Origin: Acinetobacter sp. MB5
GTDB taxonomy: Bacteria > Pseudomonadota > Gammaproteobacteria > Pseudomonadales > Moraxellaceae
Assembly (NCBI RefSeq): GCF_003261585.1
Contig: NZ_POVU01000004.1
Location: forward strand, 1-64,000
Length of the DNA: 64,000 nt
Reading direction: 5' to 3'
Part shown: piece after piece, positions 9,188 through 18,095 of the stretch
How the letters are laid out: the number at the start of each line of letters is the position of its first letter
How positions within the stretch are numbered: position 1 is the first letter of the stretch
Made by a program: the position numbers and the translations under genes
The notes under the pieces: generated by a model
What the model was told of the DNA's origin: nothing
Seen by the model: only the letters and a program-made list of their open reading frames with translations
The model's database searches: none

Positions 9188-10057
9188 ATGGATATTCATC
9201 AACTAAGAATGTTTCAGACTATTGTGGAGTGCGGCAGTATGTCTCAAGCTGCGCTACGTTTACATTGCGTACCCTCCAATATCACCACCCGTATTCAACA
9301 ACTTGAAGAAGAATTAGAAACTTCGCTCTTTCACCGTGAGGGAAAACGGCTGAAACTGACGGCATCGGGTGAAATCTTTTTAACGTATTGCCATAAAATT
9401 CTGGCTTTATGCGATGAAGCAAAACGCAGCGTTCATCCAGATACTCCTCCTTCAGGCCCTTTAAGAATCGGTGCCATCGAGTCTTCTGCCACGACCCGCC
9501 TGCCGCATTTATTGGCAAAATTTCATCAACAGCATCCTGACGTTTCAGTGCAAATCATTACAGGAACATGGAAGCAGTTATTACAGGATGTCAGTCAACA
9601 TAAACTGGATGGTGCGATTGTTGCGGGGGATATTACCTTGCCTTTGCTCAATAAATTTGAAATTTATCAGGAAAATATGGTGTTGATTGCACCTTCTTCT
9701 TTTGGCGAAATCCGCTCTCAGGAAGATTTAATTGGTAAGGAAATTTTTATGTGGACTGAAGGTTGCCCCTATCGTGCGGCCTTGGAACAATGGCTAAAAG
9801 TTAAAAACCTTTCTCTTCCGATCACCAGTATTACCAGCTATGCCACAATTTTGGGTTGTGTCAGTGCAGGTTCAGGCGTTGCCTTGATTCCCAAAAGTCT
9901 TTTTGAACAATATAAAAATCTGACACATATTTGTGGATATCAGTTTGAGCATTTTTCTGCGATTCAAAATCAGTTTTTTTGGCATAAAGATGTACATCAC
10001 AAAGCAAGGGAAGCTTTTTTGCAACTCCTCAAGTCTGAGTTTAGTCACACCAATTGA
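9188..10057 (+). CDS. LysR-family transcriptional regulator
   Basis: A 289-residue regulator with an N-terminal winged helix-turn-helix (about residues 3-60: MFQTIVECGSMSQAALRL, then IQQLEEELETSLFHR) and a C-terminal effector-binding domain. ATG 9188 is preferred over 9182 because AAGTG lies at a better distance. It is divergent from the EamA transporter and probably regulates it. The ligand is unknown. Confidence 0.88.
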   Translation: MDIHQLRMFQTIVECGSMSQAALRLHCVPSNITTRIQQLEEELETSLFHREGKRLKLTASGEIFLTYCHKILALCDEAKRSVHPDTPPSGPLRIGAIESSATTRLPHLLAKFHQQHPDVSVQIITGTWKQLLQDVSQHKLDGAIVAGDITLPLLNKFEIYQENMVLIAPSSFGEIRSQEDLIGKEIFMWTEGCPYRAALEQWLKVKNLSLPITSITSYATILGCVSAGSGVALIPKSLFEQYKNLTHICGYQFEHFSAIQNQFFWHKDVHHKAREAFLQLLKSEFSHTN

Positions 10058-10156
10058 TTTTCAATCGTTATCCTATCGTATGAATTTCTTCACTTTCCTA
10101 CCTATTCGCCTCATCTCATCCTAAAATGACTGGCATCAACAGGATGAGATCTTGCA

Positions 10157-10558
10157 ATGCGTTTAAGCCCAATCAAGTTATTTTTACTCAGCAGTTGCCT
10201 CGTTGCAGCACCGTCAGTTTTTGCAATGACTGAAACTCAACCCAGCACTCCCAATGCACCACTGCCTGACAATCCAAGTTTGGGACGCGTGATTTTATAT
10301 AAAACAGGGCAAACTCTAGAACGTATTGGCAATGCTACACAACGCGGTGCAGACAAAGCCTCAGAGAAAATTCAACGTAAATGGGACAATACCAAAGCGT
10401 TTGGCGCTGAAACAACGCAAGTCATGCAAGAAAAAGCCAGTGATGTACAACAAGGCGCCGAAAAGAAATGGGAGCAAACTAAAGAAGTAGTGACAGGTAA
10501 CCGTAGCGATACAACCCCTGTCCCAATTGAGCAAAAATCCTTAAGTCAAGCCAACTAA
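10157..10558 (+). CDS. Uncharacterised secreted small protein
   Basis: A 133-residue protein with a Sec signal peptide (about residues 1-23, SVFA before the cleavage). The mature part is hydrophilic and probably helical, with repeated Lys/Glu/Ala segments such as KASEKIQRKWDNTK and KASDVQQGAEKKWEQTK that look like two related amphipathic repeats. It is probably periplasmic; I recognise no family. The stop codon directly abuts that of the convergent dehydrogenase. Confidence 0.65.
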   Translation: MRLSPIKLFLLSSCLVAAPSVFAMTETQPSTPNAPLPDNPSLGRVILYKTGQTLERIGNATQRGADKASEKIQRKWDNTKAFGAETTQVMQEKASDVQQGAEKKWEQTKEVVTGNRSDTTPVPIEQKSLSQAN

Positions 10559-11518
10559 TTAATTGACCTGACGCAGAATATTGCCAGAAGCAAAGCCTTC
10601 GGCATTTTCAGTCAGTTGCTGCACAATGCGCTGACGGGCTTGGACACTCCCCCATGCTGAATGTGGGGTGATGATCAAATTCGGAATTATAGAATCAAGC
10701 AAGATATTTCCTTGCTTAGGTGGCTCAACAGTCAGAACATCGGTTGCTGCGCCTGCCAGTTTGCCTTGTTGTAAAGCCTGTGCCAGTGCCGTTTCATTGA
10801 CGATGCCGCCACGCGCTGTATTCACCAAAAATGCGCTCGGCTTCATCAATGCCAGTTCCTTTTCAGCAATCAGATCTTTAGTACTGTCATTCAGTGGGCA
10901 ATGTAGCGTCAGCACATCGACCTGTGGTAACAGTTCTTCAAGTGATAAACGCCCCTCATGATGGCGATTTGGCAGATTTCCCACCAAAATTTTCATGCCG
11001 AATGCTTGTGCCAAACGCGCTACTTCCTGTCCAAGTTCGCCATAACCCAGCACACCAAGCGCTTTACCTGCCAATTCCACAATCGGAAAATCTAAAAAGC
11101 AGAACTGCTCTGCCTGCTGCCAACGCCCCTGCTGCACCGCCTGATTGTATTTCACCACATTGGTTGCCAGTGCAAGCATCAGTGCCAAGGCATGCTGTGC
11201 CACCGATGCCGTGCCATACCCCTGACAGTTACACACCACAATACCTTGTGCCTGCGCCGCTTTTAGATCGACATTGTTAGTGCCTGTGGCAGAAATTAAA
11301 ATCAGTTTTAGTTTTGGCAATTGCTGAATCGTTTCAGCGCTTAACACCACTTTATTCACAATCGCGACTTCAGCATCGGTCAGTCGTGTGAGCACCTGAT
11401 CTGGCAGGGTTGTGCCATACAATTGCAACTCAGCAAAAGCAGCATGTAGCGGACTAAAGTCCAAGTCGTTCTGATCTAAACTGGCATAATCCAAAAATAC
11501 GGCTTTTAACTGGCTCAT
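10559..11518 (-). CDS. D-2-hydroxyacid dehydrogenase (glycerate/hydroxypyruvate reductase type)
   Basis: A 319-residue NAD(P)-dependent enzyme. The Rossmann signature is VLGYGELGQEVARLAQ near residues 148-163. The catalytic triad is visible as Arg in NTARGG, Glu in DVLTVEPP and His in TPHSAWG. It resembles HprA-like glycerate dehydrogenases, which reduce hydroxypyruvate or glyoxylate, but the substrate cannot be fixed from sequence. The uncharacterised gene 11530-12240 lies just upstream on the same strand with an 11-bp gap. Confidence 0.88.
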   Translation of the reverse strand: MSQLKAVFLDYASLDQNDLDFSPLHAAFAELQLYGTTLPDQVLTRLTDAEVAIVNKVVLSAETIQQLPKLKLILISATGTNNVDLKAAQAQGIVVCNCQGYGTASVAQHALALMLALATNVVKYNQAVQQGRWQQAEQFCFLDFPIVELAGKALGVLGYGELGQEVARLAQAFGMKILVGNLPNRHHEGRLSLEELLPQVDVLTLHCPLNDSTKDLIAEKELALMKPSAFLVNTARGGIVNETALAQALQQGKLAGAATDVLTVEPPKQGNILLDSIIPNLIITPHSAWGSVQARQRIVQQLTENAEGFASGNILRQVN

Positions 11519-11529
11519 GTTGTTGTCCT

Positions 11530-12240
11530 TTATGATGTTTTGGCGAAATTGACTGCATACATTAAAGCTTGTCTGATCTGTCGATGCAATTGCTCAGTCA
11601 GATGTTGATAGTCCTGTTCCAAACCCTGCTCTGCCGCCAAATACGGTGCTGCATCATTCCAAGAACCCATGCCACCAAACACCCATGCTTGCTGTGCTGC
11701 CGAAAAAAGCTGTTGCTGTAACTCTCGAATACTATGACTGGTTTGCGCCAAAATCCCCGCGGCCCGATGAAAAATCTGGGCGAACTGGGTTTCACCAATG
11801 ACCTGAGCCAAATGTTCTAACTGCTGCAACAAGGCAAGAAATTGATTACGATTGGGTTCAGGTACGCTGCGTGGAAATGTCACCAGTTCAGTCAGCGACT
11901 CCTGATAATCAATCTCCCACTGGTGTTGCAGTTCATTGTGCTGCCAATTGGACTGCCAAGCCGTGATCTTGGCATCAGAAAATTGCGTATAAATCAGTGC
12001 AGTTGAACCCATTAAATCAAGGCGCATTTCTTGAATACCGCGCTGTTTCAAGCGATCAAACCAATGCTGTGCATACTGCTGAATACTGTGGGATACAAAT
12101 GAAATTTCGGAGATTGGGCGAATTTGAGAGATAAAAGATAAACGATCTACATAAGCCAGATTGGGTAAGGCGGCTACCCCATAAAATGCACGGACTAACT
12201 GGCAACTTAATAATATTTCTGCATGCACGGGATGTTTCAC
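11530..12240 (-). CDS. Uncharacterised cytosolic protein
   Basis: A 236-residue protein of no family I recognise. It has no signal peptide or membrane segment, is rich in Gln, Leu, Ala and Trp, and is probably mostly helical. GTG at 12240 is the likely start; another GTG lies four codons in. It is in the same direction as the hydroxyacid dehydrogenase downstream (11 bp apart), so the two are probably cotranscribed. Confidence 0.6.
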   Translation of the reverse strand: MKHPVHAEILLSCQLVRAFYGVAALPNLAYVDRLSFISQIRPISEISFVSHSIQQYAQHWFDRLKQRGIQEMRLDLMGSTALIYTQFSDAKITAWQSNWQHNELQHQWEIDYQESLTELVTFPRSVPEPNRNQFLALLQQLEHLAQVIGETQFAQIFHRAAGILAQTSHSIRELQQQLFSAAQQAWVFGGMGSWNDAAPYLAAEQGLEQDYQHLTEQLHRQIRQALMYAVNFAKTS

Positions 12241-12321
12241 CCCTATATAAAAATTATGCGCCTAACTTACAAAAATCTAGTGACTCAATTCAATTTCAGT
12301 TTGTGCAAAATTCGTAGCCAT

Positions 12322-12358
12322 AAAAAAACAGAAAAAACCGAAATTTTTTCTGTTTTAA
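12322..12358 (-). terminator. Bidirectional terminator after the alpha/beta-hydrolase gene
   Basis: A 13-bp perfect stem (12325-12337 with 12344-12356, arm AAAACAGAAAAAA) with a 6-nt loop. It is AU-rich with U-like tracts on both sides, and lies just after the stop of the minus-strand gene. Confidence 0.8.
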
Positions 12359-12375
12359 ATGGATCATTCAACGAC

Positions 12376-13641
12376 TTATGCGAGGATAAATTTGTCTTCA
12401 TCCAAGAGTGGTGGTTCAACAAAATAACAAATGCCCAAACTATCGCAGCGCATATTTTGGTCTTTGTAACTCAACACATAATATTCAGAATATTTCTTCA
12501 CAACGATTGGGCTCATATCCATCGACAAAGCATCATCTTCATTAAATAGCTTCATGACACGACGGTCATTCATCGCCACGATATAGCGCTCGTTGTTCAG
12601 TTCAATCTTGACGATACAGCTTGATTTAATCAGCAGTGGAATCAGGTATTTATGATTCAGTCGAATCGCTTCATCTGGGTAGCTTTCAATTTTATTGCTA
12701 ATAATGTTAAACACCAGATAATTGCCATAACAGTCTTGCAACTGGTTCGGATTATTATCCTGCGGCAAATTGACTTTAATGCCCAGCTTTTGCAAATCCA
12801 GCTCGCTCACCTGACGACGGCTCAGCATAATGCGGGTAATCAACTGCTTTAAGTTGGCATCCAGATATTGGTCATCTAACTGCAAGTCATTGCTACGTAA
12901 AATACGCCCAAGTGCTGCGCTATGACGTGACAACAGGTTGTTAATCACGGTGCGGTAATAGAATTTGCTCTTTTTCTTGACCGTACGCATTTGCTGATAG
13001 AAATAGTTTTTATTCCACGGATGGCGAAGAAAATCATTCAACAAACTTGAACTGGCTAAAACCGAAAGTGCCTCATGCCCTGTAAATGGCAAGTGTAAGG
13101 TATGCACCTGAGGCAAGACATGTTTGATTTTTAAATAATGTTCACGGTCATTAGAATAGTAAGGGTCATATACCACAATATATTCACTGCTTGCGCAGAC
13201 ATCTTGCGTGGTAATGTGCATACCCTGATGCAAGCTTTCATCAAAAAATTCGGTATAACGGCGATCTTCAATTTCTTGCGGGTCAATGCTGTACTGTGGA
13301 ACAAATGCAATCACGCGGTTCATTTTCAGCAATTTAGAATATTTAATTGCCGCGTAGCCACCCATTGAACCGCCATAACCGACAATCGTTTCAAACTGGT
13401 CTAAAATCGGCTGTACAGCGCTCATCATGGCCTGCATGCTCTCAGCAGGAAACCATGATTTAATTTTTGGCATCACGCCAATCACATTATATTCGTATTT
13501 TGCCAACGACTTTTCTGCATTAATCGTTAAGCCTTTGGCGCGAGTAATTAAATCCCCAAACGAAAAAATCAGTTCTTTGGAATTTCCTTTTAGAAAAATA
13601 ACTCGGATTTGTTCGTCTTCAAAAATAATTTGCTTATCCAT
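12376..13641 (-). CDS. Alpha/beta-hydrolase-like protein with an unknown C-terminal domain
   Basis: A 421-residue cytosolic protein. The first about 205 residues look like an alpha/beta hydrolase: nucleophile elbow GYGGSMGGYAA (Ser92), probable acid Asp159 in VVYDPYYSND and His189 in FTGHEAL. Residues about 210-421 include a basic stretch (MRTVKKKSKFYYR) and a beta-rich end that I cannot assign. No signal peptide. It is a single gene between a long upstream gap and its own terminator. Esterase or peptidase activity is possible; the substrate is unknown. Confidence 0.7.
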   Translation of the reverse strand: MDKQIIFEDEQIRVIFLKGNSKELIFSFGDLITRAKGLTINAEKSLAKYEYNVIGVMPKIKSWFPAESMQAMMSAVQPILDQFETIVGYGGSMGGYAAIKYSKLLKMNRVIAFVPQYSIDPQEIEDRRYTEFFDESLHQGMHITTQDVCASSEYIVVYDPYYSNDREHYLKIKHVLPQVHTLHLPFTGHEALSVLASSSLLNDFLRHPWNKNYFYQQMRTVKKKSKFYYRTVINNLLSRHSAALGRILRSNDLQLDDQYLDANLKQLITRIMLSRRQVSELDLQKLGIKVNLPQDNNPNQLQDCYGNYLVFNIISNKIESYPDEAIRLNHKYLIPLLIKSSCIVKIELNNERYIVAMNDRRVMKLFNEDDALSMDMSPIVVKKYSEYYVLSYKDQNMRCDSLGICYFVEPPLLDEDKFILA

Positions 13642-13949
13642 TCACGCACCGAAAATAAAAATTGGCGATAGCCAAAATGCAATAAAAAAGAGGGACTGGC
13701 GAATGCCTATTGTATAAAGGCAGGAGAGATAAAACAGGGCAAAATATGACATCTTGCCACGCCGCTGTCAGATTTTTATAGTTTAAAACCAATCGACCTA
13801 ATCCCAAAACGGATTTTTCAGAAAAACTATAAAATTCACATATTCTGACATTTCATCGCATAATTCAGCTAAATTTCAGCAAATTAATTAAGCTGTCACA
13901 ATGCTACGCTTGAATGTTGGCATTATTCCAATTTGAGGGGAATTGGGTC
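13642..13949. other. 308-bp intergenic region with an 11-bp inverted repeat
   Basis: No coding sequence is seen. It must hold the divergent promoters of the hydrolase-like gene and the next gene. TTTTATAGTTT at 13774-13784 is repeated inverted at 13824-13834, 39 bp apart. This is a possible regulator-binding pair. Confidence 0.5.
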
Positions 13950-14600
13950 ATGTCATACATTAAAACAACAGCAGGCAATGATGCACTGCAACAACGATCA
14001 AAATTGCTTTCTGCGAAACAGCGCCAATTGTTGTTCGTTTTGGGTACAGAAGCATTCGATAAACTGCCAGAAGCAAGTCAGCAACGCATGTTGCAACCTG
14101 AACTGATTGAAAGTTTATTGAGCTTGGGATTTATTGAAGAACAACTCCCTGAACCAGAAATTGAAACAGTCGAAGAAATAAAACCAGAAAATATTACCCC
14201 TGTAGCGACCGTCAGCAATATCCTCTCTCAAGTGATTAATCGCTATGCACAACCGCAGCCAAAACCAACATTGGCAGAAGAAATTGCAGACGAACAAGAA
14301 GAAGCTGATTTCAAATTAAATACTGCACCAGCACCGAGTTTGAACTTAGCTCGCAACTTGCCGACTATGCAGAACATGATGATTGAAGCACTGCAACAGT
14401 ACAGCGGACTCATGTCGAAGGGTTTAATTGAGAAAATTCGTCAGTGCCAAAGTGCTGAAGAACTCAAACGCTGTCATATGGCTTGGGTGACTGTCATGCA
14501 AGAAACACGTTTACCAGCCCAACACTTGCATAGCCAAGTGAAACAATTACAGAAGTTCTACCAATTCCCTGAAATTTCTGAAAGTGAAACACACATCTAG
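13950..14600 (+). CDS. Uncharacterised cytosolic protein
   Basis: A 216-residue protein without a recognised family. It has an N-terminal helical region (about 1-60), an acidic Pro/Glu-rich linker (about 63-85), a second acidic segment, and a C-terminal helical domain (about 145-210) with two Cys. ATG 13950 (MSYIKTT) is chosen because TGAGGGG lies upstream; an in-frame extension to 13914 has no such signal. A scaffold or adaptor is possible. It is followed by a small lipoprotein gene on the same strand. Confidence 0.65.
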   Translation: MSYIKTTAGNDALQQRSKLLSAKQRQLLFVLGTEAFDKLPEASQQRMLQPELIESLLSLGFIEEQLPEPEIETVEEIKPENITPVATVSNILSQVINRYAQPQPKPTLAEEIADEQEEADFKLNTAPAPSLNLARNLPTMQNMMIEALQQYSGLMSKGLIEKIRQCQSAEELKRCHMAWVTVMQETRLPAQHLHSQVKQLQKFYQFPEISESETHI

Positions 14601-14661
14601 TTGAGTCCAGCATCGAAGTCACTTACAGTAAAATAAAACTAAAAAAAGACTGGGTGATGCG

Positions 14662-14946
14662 ATGCAATTTAATAGCAAATGGATCGGCCTACTCGGCTGT
14701 GGATTGGCGCTACACGCCTGTATTGTTGTCCCTGAACATACACGGCAGGTTGAATCCACCACACGTGTTTTTGTAAATAGTGATGCCCAAGATACTCAGG
14801 TCGACATTAATCGACCACAAGTCATTATTATTCAGCAGCCTGACGGCTATTATCGGCCACATCATCCAGAATACCACGTGCCGCCAAACTGCCATTTACA
14901 ATCCAATGGACGGTCTATGGGGCCTATCCCGATGGTCTGCGATTAA
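14662..14946 (+). CDS. Small uncharacterised lipoprotein
   Basis: A 94-residue protein with signal peptide and lipobox LHAC near residue 20. The mature part is Pro/His/Tyr-rich (QQPDGYYRPHHPEYHVPP) with two further Cys at the C-terminus. The His-rich segment could bind metal, but this is only a possibility. The gene ends overlapping the convergent aldo/keto reductase by 4 bp. Confidence 0.65.
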   Translation: MQFNSKWIGLLGCGLALHACIVVPEHTRQVESTTRVFVNSDAQDTQVDINRPQVIIIQQPDGYYRPHHPEYHVPPNCHLQSNGRSMGPIPMVCD

Positions 14947-15791
14947 AACTCCTCGTACACCGCAGGATCCTGATTTTTCAGGCGACCATTGCTACGCGTC
15001 AAAGCATTGATCTGCTGCATTTGCTCATCACTGAGTTCAAACTGAAAAATCGCTTTATTGGCAAGCTGGTTTTCATCACTGGTCGCTTTAGGAATTGGAA
15101 TCACACCGAGCTGAATCTGCCATCTCAAAATCACCTGCGCGACCGATTTTCCAAGTTGCTGTGCAATTTCTTGCAGTACAGGTTCTTGAAATACATCACG
15201 GGCACGCCCCAACGGACTCCAAGCCATGGTTAAAATACCATGCTCCTGATGATACGCCCGTTGCTCGGCTTGGTTAAAATACGGATGCAATTCAATCTGG
15301 TTAATCACAGGAATCACGCCCGTTTCTTTTTTCAAAACCTCAAGATGTTCAGGCAAGAAATTACTGACCCCAATCGACTTAATTTGCCCTTTCTTCTGCG
15401 CATCAATCAGGGCTTGCCATGCTTCAACATAAAGTCCCTGATTGGGGTTTGGCCAGTGAATCAAATACAAGTCAAAGTAGTTCAAATGTGCCCGATAAAG
15501 TGACTCTTCAATGGTCACTACGGCTTTTTCATAATGATGATGGCGACCAGGCAGCTTGGACGTAATAAATAATTCATCACGCTGAAGTCCAGACAAACGA
15601 ACAGCTTGGCCCACCGCCCCTTCATTTTCATAGTTAAATGCCGAATCCAGCATACGGTAACCATGCCCTAAAGCACGTTGCATGGTTTGCACACCTGCAT
15701 GCCCATTCAAACTATATGTACCAAAACCCAAAGCAGGAATTTCATAGTCATTGTGCAAGGTCAGATTTGGAATTTGTTCAGATTGACTCAT
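14943..15791 (-). CDS. Aldo/keto reductase
   Basis: A 282-residue NADPH-dependent (beta/alpha)8 oxidoreductase of the 2,5-diketo-D-gluconate reductase/YeaE-like type. The catalytic tetrad is visible: Asp and Tyr in DSAFNYENE, Lys in TSKLPGRHH and His in LIHWPNP. The NADPH-binding C-terminal segment IPIPKATSDENQLAN is present. It probably detoxifies reactive carbonyls; substrate unknown. Monocistronic. Confidence 0.9.
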   Translation of the reverse strand: MSQSEQIPNLTLHNDYEIPALGFGTYSLNGHAGVQTMQRALGHGYRMLDSAFNYENEGAVGQAVRLSGLQRDELFITSKLPGRHHHYEKAVVTIEESLYRAHLNYFDLYLIHWPNPNQGLYVEAWQALIDAQKKGQIKSIGVSNFLPEHLEVLKKETGVIPVINQIELHPYFNQAEQRAYHQEHGILTMAWSPLGRARDVFQEPVLQEIAQQLGKSVAQVILRWQIQLGVIPIPKATSDENQLANKAIFQFELSDEQMQQINALTRSNGRLKNQDPAVYEEF

Positions 15792-15995
15792 GTGATTTTT
15801 TCCCTCTTGATACAGTGTTATTTTTAAGGTGTGCCGAACATGAAAAGATGCATTTGTGAATTGTTTAAGTTGTATTAAGCATTATGGCGCAGCACATTTT
15901 GCAAAATACTTTAAATTGTATGAATAATGCTATTTCTACGCGGATAGCAGCAGAGCTTTCTATAATAAAACCAAAGAAATTCAAGGAATGAAATC

Positions 15996-16775
15996 ATGTC
16001 GACTATTCATCCAACCGCAGCGCAAGGCTTTAGCTCTGGTGCTGCTTTATATCAGCAAACCCGTCCAAGCTATCCATTACAAATTGTGTCTTGGCTGCGT
16101 AGCGAGCTTGAACTCACCAGCCAGTCACGAGTGATCGACCTTGCTGCGGGAACAGGAAAATTTACCCAGTACCTCAAGCAAGTGACACCGCATATTGTGG
16201 CGGTTGAACCTGTAATTGAAATGCAGCAACAACTTCAAGTGGCATATCCCGATGTGACCACCTTAACCGCCTATAGTGATCAGATTCCGCTTGAATCAGG
16301 TCATTATGATGCTGTGTTAACCGCGCAGGCTTTTCACTGGTTCTCCAACAAGGAAACCCTTGCTGAAGTCTATCGTTTACTCAAGCCACATGGACATTTT
16401 GGCTTGATCTGGAATCAACGCGACACCAGTGTGCCGTGGGTCAAAGCCATTGCAGACATTCTGTTGCCTTTAGAAGCCAATACACCTCGCTACCATAGTG
16501 GTGAGTGGAAAAAGGCCTTTCAAAATCAGTCATGGTTTAAATTGGGCAGTGAACAGCACTTTATTCATCAACATCATGGAACCGTTGAACAAGTGGTGAG
16601 CAAACGTTTGCTTTCAACCAGTTTTATTGCCATGATGCCTGCCGAACAACAGCAGCAACTCAAGCAACAGTTTGAGCAGGTGGTGTTTGATTATTTGGGT
16701 AAACGCCCTGACGATGAAATCGATTTTCCATATTTAACCTATGCTTATGATTTCATCAAAATTGATCAGGTCTAA
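15996..16775 (+). CDS. Class I SAM-dependent methyltransferase
   Basis: A 259-residue Methyltransf_11-type enzyme. Motif I is VIDLAAGTGKFT (about residues 45-56), the acidic post-I residue lies in VAVEP, and the AQAFHW segment is typical of UbiE/Tam-like small-molecule methyltransferases. The acceptor substrate cannot be inferred. The lipoprotein gene downstream may be cotranscribed. Confidence 0.85.
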   Translation: MSTIHPTAAQGFSSGAALYQQTRPSYPLQIVSWLRSELELTSQSRVIDLAAGTGKFTQYLKQVTPHIVAVEPVIEMQQQLQVAYPDVTTLTAYSDQIPLESGHYDAVLTAQAFHWFSNKETLAEVYRLLKPHGHFGLIWNQRDTSVPWVKAIADILLPLEANTPRYHSGEWKKAFQNQSWFKLGSEQHFIHQHHGTVEQVVSKRLLSTSFIAMMPAEQQQQLKQQFEQVVFDYLGKRPDDEIDFPYLTYAYDFIKIDQV

Positions 16776-16817
16776 GTCGTGTATTCAATTTTAACACGAT
16801 GCTATTTGGATAAATCT

Positions 16818-17363
16818 ATGATGCAGCTAACCGCTCGCTCTGCACTGCTCGCAACCATACTGGTGAGCAGTTTTGGTCTTGTCGCCTGTCAGAAACATTC
16901 TGAACATGATCAAAACACAACAAAGGCTGCAGCGTCAGCGACAAATAAAAGTAACAGCACAACAACTTCTCAAGTAGCCAGTGAAGTCAGTACGCCCTCG
17001 TCTATCCGTCAGTTTTCAGCAACGCCTGATGATGCGTACGATATTCAACAACTGCAAAATTTTATCAAGAACTTTCATGATATGACGCAAGAAATGCGTA
17101 CAGAACTGGAACAGCTCAAGCAACAAAACAGATTAACCGCAGAGTTTGTAGAACAGCGCAAACATGATCAGATCCATTCAGCACTCAACATGCTTAAAGA
17201 CTTAGATTTAAAAACCGAACAAGGTCGCTATATCCAAGGTTTAATGTATGAATATTGGGATCAACGCCAGCAGCAAACTCCGACCACCAAAGTCGATAAA
17301 GCCCCGATGATTCAAGCCACCGAACAACTTGAATACTGGAAAGCCCATACGCCAGATCAGTAA
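16818..17363 (+). CDS. Uncharacterised lipoprotein
   Basis: A 181-residue protein beginning MMQLTARSA, with a signal peptide and lipobox LVAC (Cys24). The GTG-initiated extension to 16779 would bury the signal peptide, so it is rejected. After a Ser/Thr-rich linker, the mature part has a coiled-coil-like stretch (DMTQEMRTELEQLKQQN). Function unknown; envelope location inferred. Confidence 0.7.
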   Translation: MMQLTARSALLATILVSSFGLVACQKHSEHDQNTTKAAASATNKSNSTTTSQVASEVSTPSSIRQFSATPDDAYDIQQLQNFIKNFHDMTQEMRTELEQLKQQNRLTAEFVEQRKHDQIHSALNMLKDLDLKTEQGRYIQGLMYEYWDQRQQQTPTTKVDKAPMIQATEQLEYWKAHTPDQ

Positions 17364-17374
17364 ATGGCTTAAAT

Positions 17375-17404
17375 AAAAAAGCATGGCCTTTGCCATGCTT
17401 TTTT
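17375..17404 (+). terminator. Bidirectional terminator between convergent genes
   Basis: A 13-bp perfect stem (17375-17387 with 17392-17404, core GCATGGC) around a CTTT loop, with A6 and T6 flanks. It serves the lipoprotein gene and the convergent secreted-protein gene. Confidence 0.93.
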
Positions 17405-17418
17405 GTTTTTGGTGTTCA

Positions 17419-17988
17419 TCATAAAGGATGATGACCAATCAATTGGATGGATCTCACGCGAAACAGCTCACAACCACCATCTCCAACATCGGTATTGGTC
17501 AAAGAAGAACGCCATACCAGATTACGGTCTTTGACTTCAACCAACTCACCTTGTAACCGCACCAAATCTCCCCGTTTTACTTGCTTAATTTGTTGTGCAA
17601 TATCTGGGTTAGCAGGAATAATGTGCATATTGGACACCATTTGCATGGCTTGCTGCGGCGAAACAGGCAAGGTTTTCATTTTCCAATTTAAGAAACGATC
17701 GTACTGACGCACACTAATCTGTTTGGCAAAATACGGATCAGCAAACATCCCCCAACTGACCGCATAATCAATCGGGGAAAACTTGGCTTGCTCATCATCG
17801 TGATAACTTTTGGTACTTAAAATCCGAAAATCGCCCTGAAAGGCTTTCAGCACCGAAATCGACTGCCATTTGACTTCAGGTGCCAAACCATTGGCAATGT
17901 TATATTCCGCACCCGAATTTGATGCAAAACTATCACTGGCAAGCAGTACGAACCCTAAACCCAACATAAAACGCTTTAAGGCTTGCAT
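17419..17988 (-). CDS. Uncharacterised secreted protein
   Basis: A 189-residue protein with a Sec signal peptide (MQALKRFMLGLGFVLLASDS, cleavage near SFA). ATG 17988 is preferred because GGAAG lies 7 bp before it. The mature domain is compact, with AVSWGMFADP and RGDLVRLQGELVEVKDRN, the latter looking like a small OB- or SH3-type barrel. It is conserved-looking, but I cannot name a family. It shares its strand with the nuclease-like gene upstream. Confidence 0.65.
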   Translation of the reverse strand: MQALKRFMLGLGFVLLASDSFASNSGAEYNIANGLAPEVKWQSISVLKAFQGDFRILSTKSYHDDEQAKFSPIDYAVSWGMFADPYFAKQISVRQYDRFLNWKMKTLPVSPQQAMQMVSNMHIIPANPDIAQQIKQVKRGDLVRLQGELVEVKDRNLVWRSSLTNTDVGDGGCELFRVRSIQLIGHHPL

Positions 17989-18095
17989 CGTCATTCTTCC
18001 ACAATCAACCTGATTCAAAAATTTTAAAATGTTCAGACTAGATAAATGCGGAAAAATGGTAACTCATACCAGTAAAAGCGTAGTAATTTTGTCAT

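Noticed and set aside
12223..12549. Plus-strand open frame of 108 codons
   Set aside because: It runs antisense to the hydrolase-like gene's end and through its terminator, with no ribosome-binding site or recognisable protein features.
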